NCBI RefSeq assembly: GCF_003173735.1
Contig: NZ_CP029551.1
Location: 747,001-811,000 of the forward strand
DNA: 64,000 bases
Direction: 5' to 3'
From: Methylobacterium radiodurans
GTDB taxonomy: Bacteria; Pseudomonadota; Alphaproteobacteria; Rhizobiales; Beijerinckiaceae
Part shown: piece by piece, positions 6,103 to 14,554 of the stretch
Layout: the number at the start of each line of letters is the position of its first letter
How positions within the stretch are numbered: position 1 is the stretch's first letter
Program-made: the position numbers and the translations under genes
The notes under the pieces: model-generated
The model's database searches: none
Told to the model about the DNA's origin: nothing
The model's input: the letters and a program-made list of their open reading frames with translations, nothing else

Positions 6103-8058
6103 ATGGCAAGTCCCGCCGAACACGCGAGCTTCCTGCCGCCCGTCCTCACCTTCCTGTCGGCGGCAGTGATCGGCGTGCCCCTGTTCCGCCTCGCCGGGCA
6201 GAGCGCGGTGCTGGGCTACCTCGTGGCCGGCGTGCTGATCGGCCCCTCCGGCCTCTCGCTGATCGCCGAGCCCGGCACCGCCGCGAGCGTCGCGGAGATC
6301 GGCGTGGTGCTGCTCCTGTTCATCGTCGGGCTGGAGCTGCACCTCTCGCAGCTCGTCTCGATGCGGCGGGACATCTTCGGCCTCGGCACACTCCAACTTG
6401 CCCTCTGCGCCCTGGTGCTGGGGAGCGCCGGGATGCTCGCAGGGATCGGCCTCGGCGCCAGCGCCGTCATCGGCATCGCGCTCGCCCTCTCGGCGACGGC
6501 CGTCGCCCTGCAGCTCCTGGAGGAGCGGGGCGACCTCGGCACCGCCTACGGCAGCCGCGCCTTCGCGGTGCTGCTGTTCCAGGATCTCGCCGTCGTCGGC
6601 ATCCTGGCGCTGATGCCGCTGATGGCCTCGGCGGGCGGGGGCGGCGACGCGCCCTGGCTCGGCGACGCCGCGCTCTCGACCGCCAAGGCGCTCGGGGCGA
6701 TCGTCGCCGTGGTGCTGGTCGGCCGCTACGGCCTCAACCCGTTCTTCCGCCTGCTCGCAGCGTCCGGCGCCCGCGAGGTGATGACCGCCGCCGCCCTCCT
6801 CGTCGTGCTCGGCACCGCGCTCGTGATGCAGGAGGTCGGCCTCTCGATGGCGATGGGGGCGTTCCTCGCCGGCATCCTGCTCGCCGAGTCGAACTTCCGC
6901 CACCAGCTGGAGGCCGATATCGAGCCCTTCCGCGGCATGCTGCTCGGCCTGTTCTTCATGAGCGTGGGCATGTCGATCGACGGTGCGCTGGTGCGGGCGG
7001 TCTGGCCGGCTCTGTTCGGCGCGACCGCGGCCGCGATCCTGGTGAAGGTCGCGCTGGTGGCGGCCCTCTTCCGCCTGTTCGGCTCCGGCCCGCTCGACGC
7101 GGTGCGGGGCGCCGCCGTGCTGGCGCCGGCGGGCGAGTTCGCCTTCGTGCTCCTGCCGCAGGCGGAGGGGCTGGGGCTGACCGACGCCACGAGCACCCGC
7201 TTCGCCGTGGCGCTGGCCGCCCTCACCATGCTGGTTGGGCCGGTGGCGGCGAAGGGTCTCGACAAGGCGCTCGACGCCCTGCGCGCCCGGTCGGGCGGTC
7301 CGGACCTTCCCACCACCGACGTGATCGAGAGCGCCGAGACGCGGGTGCTGGTGATCGGCTTCGGCCGCTTCGGCCAGATCCTGACCCAGGTGCTGCTCGC
7401 CGAGGGCATCGCCGTCACGGTGATCGACAAGGACGTGGAGCAGATCCGCTCGGCCTCGCGCTTCGGCTTCCGGATCTACTACGGCGACGGCACCCGCCTC
7501 GACGTGCTGCGCGCGGCCGGTATCGGCCGGGCCGAACTCGTCTGCATCTGCGTGGACGACGCGGAGGCCGCGCTGAAGATCGTCGACATCGTGCACGAGG
7601 AGTTCGCGAACGTGCGCACCTACGTGCGCGCCTACGACCGCATGCACGCCGTCGAGCTGATGAACCGGGACGTCGACTTCCAGCTGCGCGAGACCTTCGA
7701 GTCGGCGCTTCAGTTCGGGCGCGCCACCCTGGAGGGGCTGGGCCTGCCGGCGGAGGCCGCGGCCGCCCGCGTCGAGGACGTGCGCAAGCGCGACGTCGCC
7801 CGCCTCGTTCTGCAGCAGGCCGGCGCGCTGCCGGATGGCAGCGGCTGGCTGCGCGGTACGGCACCCGCCGAACTGAAGCCCGAGCCGCTGACCGCCCCGC
7901 AGCGCCCGGCCCGTGCGCTGAACGCGGAGACCCGCGACATCATCGGCCACGACCGGCGCGAGGCCGCCGAGCGCCTGCTGGAGCGCCCTCCCCGGGACCC
8001 CGAGGCGGCGCCGGAGGAGGAGGTGCTGCTGGCGCGCGCGGAGGATCGGCGCGAATAG
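6103..8058 (+). CDS. Monovalent cation:proton antiporter, CPA2 family (Kef-type)
   Basis: 651 residues. Residues 1-400 are hydrophobic with about 12 membrane helices and carry the CPA2 exchanger fold (for example GYLVAGVLIGPSGL and MGAFLAGILLAES). From about 415 there is a cytosolic RCK_N/TrkA-N nucleotide-binding domain starting VLVIGFGRFGQIL with the acidic end of strand 2 (VTVIDKD). The tail of about 100 residues is charged and probably flexible. It probably exchanges K+ (or Na+) for H+ across the inner membrane, gated by a ligand of the RCK domain. The ATG at 6103 is chosen over a TTG 14 codons upstream because it directly precedes the first helix. No KefF/KefG-type ancillary gene is adjacent. 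Confidence 0.87.
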   Translation: MASPAEHASFLPPVLTFLSAAVIGVPLFRLAGQSAVLGYLVAGVLIGPSGLSLIAEPGTAASVAEIGVVLLLFIVGLELHLSQLVSMRRDIFGLGTLQLALCALVLGSAGMLAGIGLGASAVIGIALALSATAVALQLLEERGDLGTAYGSRAFAVLLFQDLAVVGILALMPLMASAGGGGDAPWLGDAALSTAKALGAIVAVVLVGRYGLNPFFRLLAASGAREVMTAAALLVVLGTALVMQEVGLSMAMGAFLAGILLAESNFRHQLEADIEPFRGMLLGLFFMSVGMSIDGALVRAVWPALFGATAAAILVKVALVAALFRLFGSGPLDAVRGAAVLAPAGEFAFVLLPQAEGLGLTDATSTRFAVALAALTMLVGPVAAKGLDKALDALRARSGGPDLPTTDVIESAETRVLVIGFGRFGQILTQVLLAEGIAVTVIDKDVEQIRSASRFGFRIYYGDGTRLDVLRAAGIGRAELVCICVDDAEAALKIVDIVHEEFANVRTYVRAYDRMHAVELMNRDVDFQLRETFESALQFGRATLEGLGLPAEAAAARVEDVRKRDVARLVLQQAGALPDGSGWLRGTAPAELKPEPLTAPQRPARALNAETRDIIGHDRREAAERLLERPPRDPEAAPEEEVLLARAEDRRE

Positions 8059-8216
8059 GTGAGGATGGGCTCAGCCCCCGTAGCCGTCCGCCTCCGTTCC
8101 GGCCCGACGCGTTCTGGTCATCGGGTGCCCGACAGGGCAGACTTGCGCTTTGGACGGGACGGCCCGCAGCGCGGGATCGGCCCGGCTCCGCGTCGGTATC
8201 AGCGAGGCCCCAGGCC

Positions 8217-8963
8217 ATGTTCAACCCGCTCGACATGCTGCAGGGTCCTGGTGCTGCCGGGATGCAGGGCGTCGCCCAGCAGTTCGGCCTCAGCCCCGAG
8301 CAGACCCGCCGCGCCCTCGAAGCCCTGCTGCCGGCCTTCGCGATCGGGCTGCAGCGCATGGGGTCGAACGATCCCACCGGCTTCGCCAACCTCTTCGGCC
8401 AGCCGATGCTGACCCAGGCGGTACTCCAGCAGGCCTCGATGGCGAGCGGCGTGGGCGCGCAGGTGCTGCGCCAGATGCTGCCGATGATGGCGGGCGCCGT
8501 GGTGGCGAGCATCGTCCACATGCTGCTGAACCCGCCGGCCGCCCCCTCGCCCGCTCGGGAGCCGGCCCAGCCGCCGCAGGCGGCCGCCGGCTTCCCGATC
8601 AACCAGGCCTGGATCGAGATGATGAAGGCCTTCCTGCCGCCCGCCGAGGCGCCGGCCGCGCAACCGGCGCGACCCGCGACCCGCGGGACCCGGACGGAGG
8701 CGCGCCCGCAGGGCGCGCGGGCCGGGCATACCGGACCTGCGGATCCGAAGGCTGCCGGGCAGGATCTCCTGCAGCAGCTGCTCCAGACGGGCGCGGAGGT
8801 GCAGCAGCAGAACGTGCGGGCGATGCAAAGCCTGTTCGACGCCTTCTGGAGCGAGGGCGCGCGCGCAACCGCCGCGCAGCAGGCCGCCGCGAAGCCCGAG
8901 GCGGCCGGTTCGACCCCGCCGAAGCCCGCCGGCCGAACCCCGCCGAGGACCGGGAGCGCTTGA
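8217..8963 (+). CDS. DUF937-domain protein
   Basis: 248 residues. The first 90 match DUF937, a helical family of unknown function (VAQQFGLSPEQTRRALEALL and the following glycine-rich helices). A hydrophobic stretch (MMAGAVVASIVHMLL) at about residues 83-97 is part of the domain, not a certain membrane helix. The remainder is a proline/alanine-rich low-complexity linker broken by a helix (DLLQQLLQTGAEVQQQNVRAMQSLFDAF cut into shorter pieces) that resembles amphipathic granule-associated helices, so binding to polyhydroxybutyrate granules is imaginable but unproven. It is a single gene with 158 bp of leader behind the antiporter. Confidence 0.6.
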   Translation: MFNPLDMLQGPGAAGMQGVAQQFGLSPEQTRRALEALLPAFAIGLQRMGSNDPTGFANLFGQPMLTQAVLQQASMASGVGAQVLRQMLPMMAGAVVASIVHMLLNPPAAPSPAREPAQPPQAAAGFPINQAWIEMMKAFLPPAEAPAAQPARPATRGTRTEARPQGARAGHTGPADPKAAGQDLLQQLLQTGAEVQQQNVRAMQSLFDAFWSEGARATAAQQAAAKPEAAGSTPPKPAGRTPPRTGSA

Positions 8964-8981
8964 GACCGCCTGCCGGCGGCG

Positions 8982-9206
8982 TCACTGGACCTGGGCGGCG
9001 GTCGCCCCGATGCGGCCGTAGACGTCGTTCATCTTCGTGCCGTAGAGCTTGATCGTCCCGGCGGCGACCGCGAAGATCAGCGCACCGATCATCGCGTATT
9101 CCATGGCCGTGCTGCCGCGCCTGTCGCGCGCGAAGGCGCCGATCCGGTTCGGCTCCCTGCCGCCCCGCTCCGTCGCTGCGGTCCGCTCTGCTCCGGTCGG
9201 CACCAT
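8982..9206 (-). CDS. Flp/Fap-type pilin, orphan
   Basis: 74 residues. A basic leader (FARDRRG) precedes the prepilin peptidase site G-STAMEYAMIG, with the invariant glutamate five residues after the cut, and then one hydrophobic helix (about 18 residues) ends in a short polar tail. This is the shape of Flp pilins assembled by Tad machinery. The leader before the cleavage site is unusually long; a GTG at 9242 would make it 12 residues longer still. No tad or cpa gene is near, so secretion and processing must be supplied from elsewhere. Distinction from tadE-like pseudopilins rests on the short length. Confidence 0.75.
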   Translation of the reverse strand: MVPTGAERTAATERGGREPNRIGAFARDRRGSTAMEYAMIGALIFAVAAGTIKLYGTKMNDVYGRIGATAAQVQ

Positions 9207-9440
9207 GGAAGTCCGTCTGCCGGCCTGGATGGCCGCGTGCACAAGCTAGACGGTACAACCTTGCGGATGCATTAAGGACACCGGTCGGGGGAGTGGCCTG
9301 AGGATCGGCCCGGGCCGCGCCCGATCTGTCGCCGGAGCACCACGCCGCCCGCGCAATCGTGCCCTGCGCCGCCCGCGCGCGCGCGCTTTCGCGGGGCCCG
9401 CCTGTTGACAGAACGGGCCTGCCCTCGCCACATCCGGGCC

Positions 9441-10445
9441 ATGAGCGCCGACATCACGAATCCCGACGCGGCTGCGGCCGGTACCAAGCCCCCGCTGGAG
9501 ATCCTGCTCGCGGCACCGCGCGGCTTCTGCGCCGGCGTGGTGCGCGCCATCGACGTGGTGGAGCGCGCTCTCGCGATCTACGGGCCGCCCGTCTACGTCC
9601 GGCACGAGATCGTCCACAACAAGTACGTGGTCGAGAGCCTGAAGCGGAAGGGCGCCGTCTTCGTGCGCGAGCTCGACGAGGTGCCCGACAGCGGCGCGCC
9701 GGTGATCTTCTCCGCCCACGGCGTGGCCAAGACCGTGCCGGCCAACGCCGTCGAGCGCGGGCTCACCACCATCGACGCGACCTGCCCGCTGGTGACCAAG
9801 GTCCACCGCGAGGCCGAGATCCATCACAAGCGCGGGCGTCACGTCCTGCTCGTCGGCCATTCGGGCCACCCCGAGGTCGTCGGCACCATGGGCCAGCTGC
9901 CCAAGGGCTCGATCACGCTGGTCGAGGACCTCGACCAGATCGCGGCCCTGGAACCCGAGAACCCGGACAACCTCGCCTGGGTGACGCAGACCACGCTCTC
10001 GGTGGACGACACCCGCCACATCGTGGACGCGCTCAAGCAGAAGTTCCCGAACATCACCGGGCCGCACAAGGACGACATCTGCTACGCCACCACCAACCGC
10101 CAGGAGGCGGTGAAGCAGATCGCGCCGCTGGTCGATGCGCTGATTGTGGTGGGCTCGTCCAACTCCTCGAACTCGCAGCGCCTGCGCGAGGTCGCCGAGC
10201 GGGTCGGCTGCCCGATCACCCGCCTGATGCTGCGCGCCGAGGAGATCGACTGGCCGGCCTTCGAGGGCGTGAAGAAGCTCGGCCTCACCGCCGGCGCCTC
10301 GGCGCCCGAGGTGCTGGTCGAGGAGATCATCGACGCCTTCGCGGCCCGCTACGAGGTCACGGTCGACACCGTCTCGACGGTGGTCGAGGACATGGTGTTC
10401 CCGCTGCCGCGTGAGCTGCGCAGCGAGGCGGCGGCCGCCGAATAG
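9441..10445 (+). CDS. ispH: 4-hydroxy-3-methylbut-2-enyl diphosphate reductase
   Basis: 334 residues. It is the last enzyme of the MEP isoprenoid pathway, an iron-sulfur protein that makes IPP and DMAPP from HMBPP. The three cluster cysteines are in their usual settings: RGFCAGV near the N-terminus, [10 protein letters not shown] in the middle and [11 protein letters not shown] further on. The substrate-binding [11 protein letters not shown] is also present. The ATG at 9441 is preferred; a TTG 12 codons earlier sits inside a TTGACA sequence and would add residues without similarity. It ends at a strong hairpin before thrB. Confidence 0.95.
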   Translation: MSADITNPDAAAAGTKPPLEILLAAPRGFCAGVVRAIDVVERALAIYGPPVYVRHEIVHNKYVVESLKRKGAVFVRELDEVPDSGAPVIFSAHGVAKTVPANAVERGLTTIDATCPLVTKVHREAEIHHKRGRHVLLVGHSGHPEVVGTMGQLPKGSITLVEDLDQIAALEPENPDNLAWVTQTTLSVDDTRHIVDALKQKFPNITGPHKDDICYATTNRQEAVKQIAPLVDALIVVGSSNSSNSQRLREVAERVGCPITRLMLRAEEIDWPAFEGVKKLGLTAGASAPEVLVEEIIDAFAARYEVTVDTVSTVVEDMVFPLPRELRSEAAAAE

Positions 10446-10485
10446 GCCGGCCAGTTCGTCAGAGACCCACGGGGCACGGTATTTC

Positions 10486-10510
10486 GAGGGGCGCCCGACC
10501 GGCGCCCCTC
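10486..10510 (+). terminator. Strong hairpin between ispH and thrB
   Basis: GAGGGGCGCC at 10486-10495 pairs perfectly with GGCGCCCCTC at 10501-10510 (loop CGACC), followed by TTCC. A ten-bp GC-rich stem 41 bp after the ispH stop suggests an intrinsic-type terminator. Confidence 0.65.
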
Positions 10511-10548
10511 TTCCGTATGGACGCATCCCAACCGAACGAGCGCAGCGC

Positions 10549-11514
10549 GTGGCCGTCTACACCGAGGTACCCGACGCGGAGCTGAGCGCGTTCCTTGCCG
10601 CCTACGAGATCGGCACCCTGCTCTCCTACAAGGGCATCGCCGAGGGGGTGGAGAACACCAACTTCTTCCTGCACACCACGGCCGGCAACTTCATCCTCAC
10701 CCTCTACGAGAAGCGGGTGAACGAGGGCGACCTGCCCTTCTTCCTGAACCTGATGGAGCACCTCGCCCGGCGCGGGCTCGCCTGCCCGCAGCCGGTGCGC
10801 AACCGCTCGGGGGAGGCGCTCGGCCGCCTCTGCGGCCGGCCGGCCGTGATCGTGACCTTCCTGGAGGGCGTCTCCGTCAAGGCGCCGGGTGTCGACCATT
10901 GCGCGGCTCTCGGCCGGGCGCTCGCCGAGCTGCACGCGGCGGGGCGCGACTTCGGCATGAGCCGCGCCAACAGCCTCTCGGTCGGGGCCTGGGGGCCGCT
11001 CTTCGCGCAGGCGGGGTCCCAAGCCGACGCTGTCTCGCCGGGGCTCTCCGAGCGCACCCGCGCCGACCTCGCGCTCCTCGAAACCTCCTGGCCGACCGGG
11101 CTGCCCGGCGGGGTGATCCACGCCGATCTCTTCACCGACAACGTGTTCTTCATCGGCGACGCGCTGTCGGGCCTGATCGACTTCTACTTCGCCTGCACGG
11201 ACGCCCTCGCCTACGACCTCGCGATCTGCCTCAATGCGTGGTGCTTCGAGGATGCGGGCCGGACCTTCCGGAAGGACATGGCCGCCGCGCTGATCGCCGG
11301 CTACGAGGCGGTGCGGCCGCTGGAGCCCGCCGAGGTCGAGGCCCTGCCGGTCCTCGCCCGCGGGGCGGCGCTCCGCTTCATGCTGACCCGGCTGGTGGAC
11401 TGGCTCAACGTGCCGCCCGGCGCCCTGGTGCAGCCGAAGGACCCGCGCGAGTACGACCGGCGCCTCACCTTCCACCGTCAGGCGCGGGACGCCCGCGATT
11501 ACGGCCGCGGCTGA
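10549..11514 (+). CDS. thrB: Homoserine kinase (APH-fold type)
   Basis: 321 residues from a GTG. This is the aminoglycoside-phosphotransferase-like ThrB of alphaproteobacteria and pseudomonads, which makes O-phosphohomoserine for threonine synthesis. Marks are the N-terminal [22 protein letters not shown], the catalytic loop [13 protein letters not shown] with the base aspartate and metal-binding asparagine, and [10 protein letters not shown]. The GTG at 10549 is selected because similarity starts there (AVYTEV) and the terminator of ispH lies just upstream. Its stop is followed after one base by the start of rnhA; this ispH-thrB-rnhA order is common in Hyphomicrobiales. Confidence 0.92.
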   Translation: MAVYTEVPDAELSAFLAAYEIGTLLSYKGIAEGVENTNFFLHTTAGNFILTLYEKRVNEGDLPFFLNLMEHLARRGLACPQPVRNRSGEALGRLCGRPAVIVTFLEGVSVKAPGVDHCAALGRALAELHAAGRDFGMSRANSLSVGAWGPLFAQAGSQADAVSPGLSERTRADLALLETSWPTGLPGGVIHADLFTDNVFFIGDALSGLIDFYFACTDALAYDLAICLNAWCFEDAGRTFRKDMAAALIAGYEAVRPLEPAEVEALPVLARGAALRFMLTRLVDWLNVPPGALVQPKDPREYDRRLTFHRQARDARDYGRG

Positions 11515-11515
11515 G

Positions 11516-11977
11516 ATGAGCGACGCCCGCGCGCCCGCTAGCGTGCGCATCTACACGGACGGCGCCTGCTCGGGAAACCCGGGCCCCGGCGGCTGGGGGG
11601 CGATCCTGCTCTACGGAGACCAGGAGCGGGAGATCTCGGGCGGCGAGGCTCACACCACCAACAACCGCATGGAGCTGCTCGCGGCGATCGAGGCGCTGGA
11701 GGCCCTGAAGCGGCCCTGCCGGGTCGATCTCTTCACCGACTCGCAGTACCTGCGCCAGGGCGTGACCGCCTGGATCCATAACTGGAAGGCGCGCGGCTGG
11801 CTCACCGCCGACCGCAAGCCCGTGAAGAACGAGGATCTCTGGCGCCGCATCGACGCGGCCCGCCAGCGCCACGAGGTGGTGTGGCACTGGGTGAAGGGCC
11901 ACGCCAGCGACCCGCTGAACAACCGGGTCGACGCGCTGGCGGTCGCCGCGATGGCGCCGTTCCGCAAGCGCGGTTGA
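11516..11977 (+). CDS. rnhA: Ribonuclease HI
   Basis: 153 residues. Removes RNA from RNA-DNA hybrids, for example R-loops and Okazaki primers. The four catalytic carboxylates are visible: Asp15 ([12 protein letters not shown]), Glu53 (NNRMEL), Asp75 (TDSQYL) and Asp139 (NNRVDALA), together with the active-site histidine of [11 protein letters not shown]. The length equals the E. coli enzyme. It is translationally coupled to thrB and ends three bases before the convergent dedA stop. Confidence 0.97.
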   Translation: MSDARAPASVRIYTDGACSGNPGPGGWGAILLYGDQEREISGGEAHTTNNRMELLAAIEALEALKRPCRVDLFTDSQYLRQGVTAWIHNWKARGWLTADRKPVKNEDLWRRIDAARQRHEVVWHWVKGHASDPLNNRVDALAVAAMAPFRKRG

Positions 11978-11980
11978 GCC

Positions 11981-12622
11981 TCAGGCGAGAGGCCCCGGGA
12001 TCGCGGCCTCGGCCTGCGCCCGCAGGCGGGTCTCGTGTCGGCGCACGAACAGCCAGAGCGCGAGCCCGCCGAAGATCACCAGCGCGAGAAGCGCGAGGCC
12101 GACCGGCCCGGCGATCCGCTCGATCGAGCGGCCGCAGAGATACGAGCCCACCCCCATCGCCGCCGCCCAGACCAGGCCGCCAAGTCCGTTGAAGAGCATG
12201 AAGCGCCGGGCATCGAGCCGGTTCACGCCGGCCAGCACCGCCGCGTAGGCCCGCAGCATCGCGGTGAAGCGGCCGAAGAACACGATCTTGCCGCCGTGCT
12301 CCCGGAACAGGTACTGGCCGAGCTTGAGCCGGCCGTGGTCGAGGGCGACGAGGTGGCCGTAGCGCAGCAGGAGCGGCATGCCCCATCGGCGCCCCGCCCA
12401 GTAGCCGAGATTGTCGCCCAGGATCGCCGCGGAGGCCGCCGCCAGCACGATCAGCCCGATGTTGAGCTGCCCTGTGCTGCCCGCGTAGACGGCCGAGGAG
12501 ATCAGGGCCGTCTCGCCGGGCAGCGGCACGCCCGCGCTCTCCAGGGTGATGATCGTGAAGATCGCGAGGTAGCCGTAGCTCGTGATCAGATCCGCGATCG
12601 GCAGATCGTGAAGGAAGGACAC
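11981..12622 (-). CDS. DedA-family membrane protein
   Basis: 213 residues with four to six hydrophobic segments. Family marks are ESAGVPLPGETALI near the N-terminus, the reentrant/helix segment AILGDNLGYWAGRRWG and the motif FFGRFTAMLRAYAAVLAG, whose arginines are essential in DedA proteins. These proteins are implicated in flipping undecaprenyl phosphate or phosphatidylethanolamine and in proton-motive-force homeostasis. The start is a GTG at 12622, just before the first hydrophobic part. Substrate cannot be assigned from sequence. A dyad (CGGTTG-N5-CAACCG) sits just upstream at 12639-12655. Confidence 0.88.
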   Translation of the reverse strand: MSFLHDLPIADLITSYGYLAIFTIITLESAGVPLPGETALISSAVYAGSTGQLNIGLIVLAAASAAILGDNLGYWAGRRWGMPLLLRYGHLVALDHGRLKLGQYLFREHGGKIVFFGRFTAMLRAYAAVLAGVNRLDARRFMLFNGLGGLVWAAAMGVGSYLCGRSIERIAGPVGLALLALVIFGGLALWLFVRRHETRLRAQAEAAIPGPLA

Positions 12623-12691
12623 GCGTCGGGATCCCGTTCGGTTGCGGTTCAACCGAGCGTCGCGACCCGAACGTGGCCTTTCGAGGGCGGC

Positions 12692-12713
12692 CCGGGGCGA
12701 CGCGTCGCCCCGG
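12692..12713 (-). terminator. Hairpin between peroxiredoxin and dedA
   Basis: CCGGGGCGA at 12692-12700 pairs with TCGCCCCGG at 12705-12713 across CGCG. It lies 10 bp downstream of the peroxiredoxin stop on the minus strand; there is no clear T-run. Confidence 0.5.
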
Positions 12714-12723
12714 AGGACCGGCC

Positions 12724-13203
12724 TCAGATCACCTTGAGGAGAGCCTCGGCGCCGGAGATCTCCGCCTTGGAGGGAGATTCCTCGATGTTGAGCACCCGCA
12801 CCACGCCGTCCTCGACCAACGCGGCGTAGCGCTTCGAGCGGATGCCGAGGCCGAAGCCGGTGCCGTCCATCTCCAGGCCGATCGCCTTCACGAAGTCGGC
12901 GTTGCCGTCGGCCAGGAACTCGATGCTCTCGGCCCCGCTGGCCTTGGCCCAGGCGTCGAGCACGAAGACGTCGTTGACGGCGGTCACGGCGATCGCGTCG
13001 ATGCCGCGCGCCAGGATCTCGTCCCGGTGCGTGACGAAGCCCGGCAGGTGGTTGCGGTGGCAGCTCGGCGTGAAGGCGCCCGGCACCCCGACCAGCACGA
13101 CGCGGCGGCCCTTGAACACGTCGTCCGTGGTCTTGGCCGCGGGGCCGTCCGGGCCGTTCACGCGGAACGTCGCCTGGGGCAGGTGATCGCCGACCTGAAT
13201 CAT
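12724..13203 (-). CDS. Peroxiredoxin, Prx5/type II-like
   Basis: 159 residues. Reduces hydrogen peroxide and alkyl hydroperoxides at the peroxidatic Cys48, set in the signature GAFTPSCHRNHLPGF. Other family residues include the lead segment VGDHLP and DAWAKASGAESIEFLADG. It has the AHP5/Redoxin domain over the full length and no signal peptide, so it acts in the cytoplasm. No second conserved cysteine is present, so it probably uses glutathione/glutaredoxin or another external thiol for recycling (inference). It is divergent from the algH-like gene with 177 bp between. Confidence 0.92.
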   Translation of the reverse strand: MIQVGDHLPQATFRVNGPDGPAAKTTDDVFKGRRVVLVGVPGAFTPSCHRNHLPGFVTHRDEILARGIDAIAVTAVNDVFVLDAWAKASGAESIEFLADGNADFVKAIGLEMDGTGFGLGIRSKRYAALVEDGVVRVLNIEESPSKAEISGAEALLKVI

Positions 13204-13380
13204 CGCCGTCTCCGTCGTCTCGAAACTGCCACGCTTGCGCGGATCGCCGTTGAACTAGGGCCAAGGGCTGTCACTGTCGAGCCGGACTCGGTGGCCCGGC
13301 ACGGCGGCCGAGCCCGTTCTGCCTGCCCGCCGCGCGTTTTGCCCGCTGGACAAAGGTCGGGCAGGGGGTAGCATGGCGCC

Positions 13381-13983
13381 ATGCAGATGCCTCCGTCCGG
13401 CGCCCCCTCCTATCTCGACGGCCAGTTCCTGGTGGCGATGCCGGGGATGACGGACGAGCGCTTCGCCCGCGCGGTGATCTACGTCTGCGCCCACTCGGCG
13501 GACGGGGCGATGGGCATCATCGTCAACAAGCCGGTCACCGACCTCTCGATGCCCGACCTCCTGCTGCAGCTCGACGTGGCGCAGGAGGCCGACGCGATCC
13601 GGCTGCGCGAGCGGGTCGGCCACATGCCGGTGCTGATGGGCGGTCCCGTCGAGGGGCGGCGCGGCTTCGTGCTGCACACCGACGACTTCCACATCGACCA
13701 GTCCACGCTGATCATCGACGAGGGCATCTGCCTCACCGCGACCGTGGAGATCCTGCGCGCCATCGCGAGCGGTGCGGGCCCGGCGAGCGCGGTGCTGGCG
13801 CTCGGCTACGCGGGTTGGCAGGCGGGCCAGCTCGAGAGCGAGATCATGGCCAACGGCTGGCTGAACTGCCCGGCCGACCCGGCCCTGATCTTCAACACCG
13901 ATCTCGACGCCAAGTACGAGCGGGCGCTGCGCGGCATCGGGATCGATCCGGCCATGCTCTCTGGCAGCGTCGGCCGCGCCTGA
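13381..13983 (+). CDS. YqgE/AlgH family protein (UPF0301)
   Basis: 200 residues, full-length UPF0301. Typical segments are [38 protein letters not shown], the GGPV stretch and [17 protein letters not shown]. The protein is widely conserved in Proteobacteria; one homologue was linked to alginate regulation in Pseudomonas (AlgH), but the biochemical role is still not settled. No signal peptide or membrane segment. Starts at the first ATG; a second ATG two codons later is equally possible. Confidence 0.9.
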   Translation: MQMPPSGAPSYLDGQFLVAMPGMTDERFARAVIYVCAHSADGAMGIIVNKPVTDLSMPDLLLQLDVAQEADAIRLRERVGHMPVLMGGPVEGRRGFVLHTDDFHIDQSTLIIDEGICLTATVEILRAIASGAGPASAVLALGYAGWQAGQLESEIMANGWLNCPADPALIFNTDLDAKYERALRGIGIDPAMLSGSVGRA

Positions 13984-14083
13984 GGCCCGCACCCACCTTG
14001 CCGCCGCCGGTCCGCGGCCCGACATGCCGCGCTGACGAAGGATGCGCCGCATCCCACCGCATCCCGCCGACCGGAGCCGCCGC

Positions 14084-14302
14084 ATGGACGAGAGGATCGA
14101 ACTTCTGATGCACGTCGAGGGCATGACCTGCGACGGCTGCGCCGAGGCGGTGCGGCGCACGGTCCGCCGGCTCGATCCCGAGGCCTCCGTCGAGGTCGAC
14201 CGCGCCGGCGAGCGCGTCGCGATCCGGACGAGCGCCCAGAGCCTCGCCATCGCGGATGCCCTGGACAAGGCCGGCTACACCGCGACCGCGATGACGGGCT
14301 GA
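14084..14302 (+). CDS. Heavy-metal-associated (HMA) domain protein
   Basis: 72 residues forming one HMA domain (beta-alpha-beta-beta-alpha-beta). The metal site is MTCDGCA at 14-20, with Cys16 and Cys19 spaced as in copper chaperones (CxxC). A CopZ/Atx1-like role in carrying Cu(I) is likely, but no copper ATPase or regulator lies next to it. The start at 14084 follows CCGGAG; an ATG 14 codons earlier is in frame but would add an unrelated proline-rich tail. Confidence 0.85.
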   Translation: MDERIELLMHVEGMTCDGCAEAVRRTVRRLDPEASVEVDRAGERVAIRTSAQSLAIADALDKAGYTATAMTG

Positions 14303-14376
14303 GGCGGGGCTGAAGCGGGAAAGCCCGCGAAGGCTTCTTCGCCACCCGCACAATCACGAAAGATATTTTGTGGGCT

Positions 14377-14401
14377 CGTCGAAAAATTTCGACGGGCTTT
14401 T
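14377..14401 (+). terminator. Hairpin with T-rich end behind the HMA gene
   Basis: CGTCGAA (14377-14383) pairs with TTCGACG (14388-14394) and is followed by GGCTTTT. A smaller hairpin, GCGGG with CCCGC, lies upstream at 14315-14328. Either can end the HMA transcript before the ftfL leader. Confidence 0.55.
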
Positions 14402-14434
14402 CACCTTGGCTTGCCGCTAAACTACCGGGATAGC

Positions 14435-14507
14435 GCGCCGATCGAGCCCGGCTCGGGCTTGGTCGCGCCGCGTCCGCACGGCAAAAGCCGGCGGGGATCT
14501 TGTGCGG
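14435..14507 (+). promoter_or_regulatory. Two consecutive hairpins in the ftfL leader
   Basis: Hairpin 1 has AGCCCG (14445-14450) and CGGGCT (14454-14459) as its tip; it extends outward through six more pairs (two or three are G-U), a one-base bulge and three GC pairs, covering 14435-14468. Hairpin 2 has CCGCAC (14474-14479) paired with GTGCGG (14502-14507) and encloses a small GGC-AAAA-GCC hairpin. A ribosome site GGTGAGGA follows before the ATG at 14555. It does not match a riboswitch class I know. Confidence 0.4.
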
Positions 14508-14554
14508 AACGCGACGGACGCGGCGCGGCCCGCACCACTCAGGGTGAGGAAACC

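Noticed and set aside
4204..7950. Very long minus-strand open frame opposite siaD, siaA and the antiporter
   Set aside because: Composition (Arg, Gly, His, Ala) is that of a shadow frame in GC-rich DNA; the plus-strand genes have complete conserved domains over the same interval.
9405..9440. TTGACA before ispH as a -35 box, and TTG at 9405 as start codon
   Set aside because: No acceptable -10 sequence at 16-18 bases, and the added 12 residues have no similarity to IspH. The ATG at 9441 is simpler.
14303..14554. Tetrahydrofolate or glycine riboswitch before ftfL
   Set aside because: The hairpins do not show the conserved cores of these classes; listed only as an unassigned structured leader.
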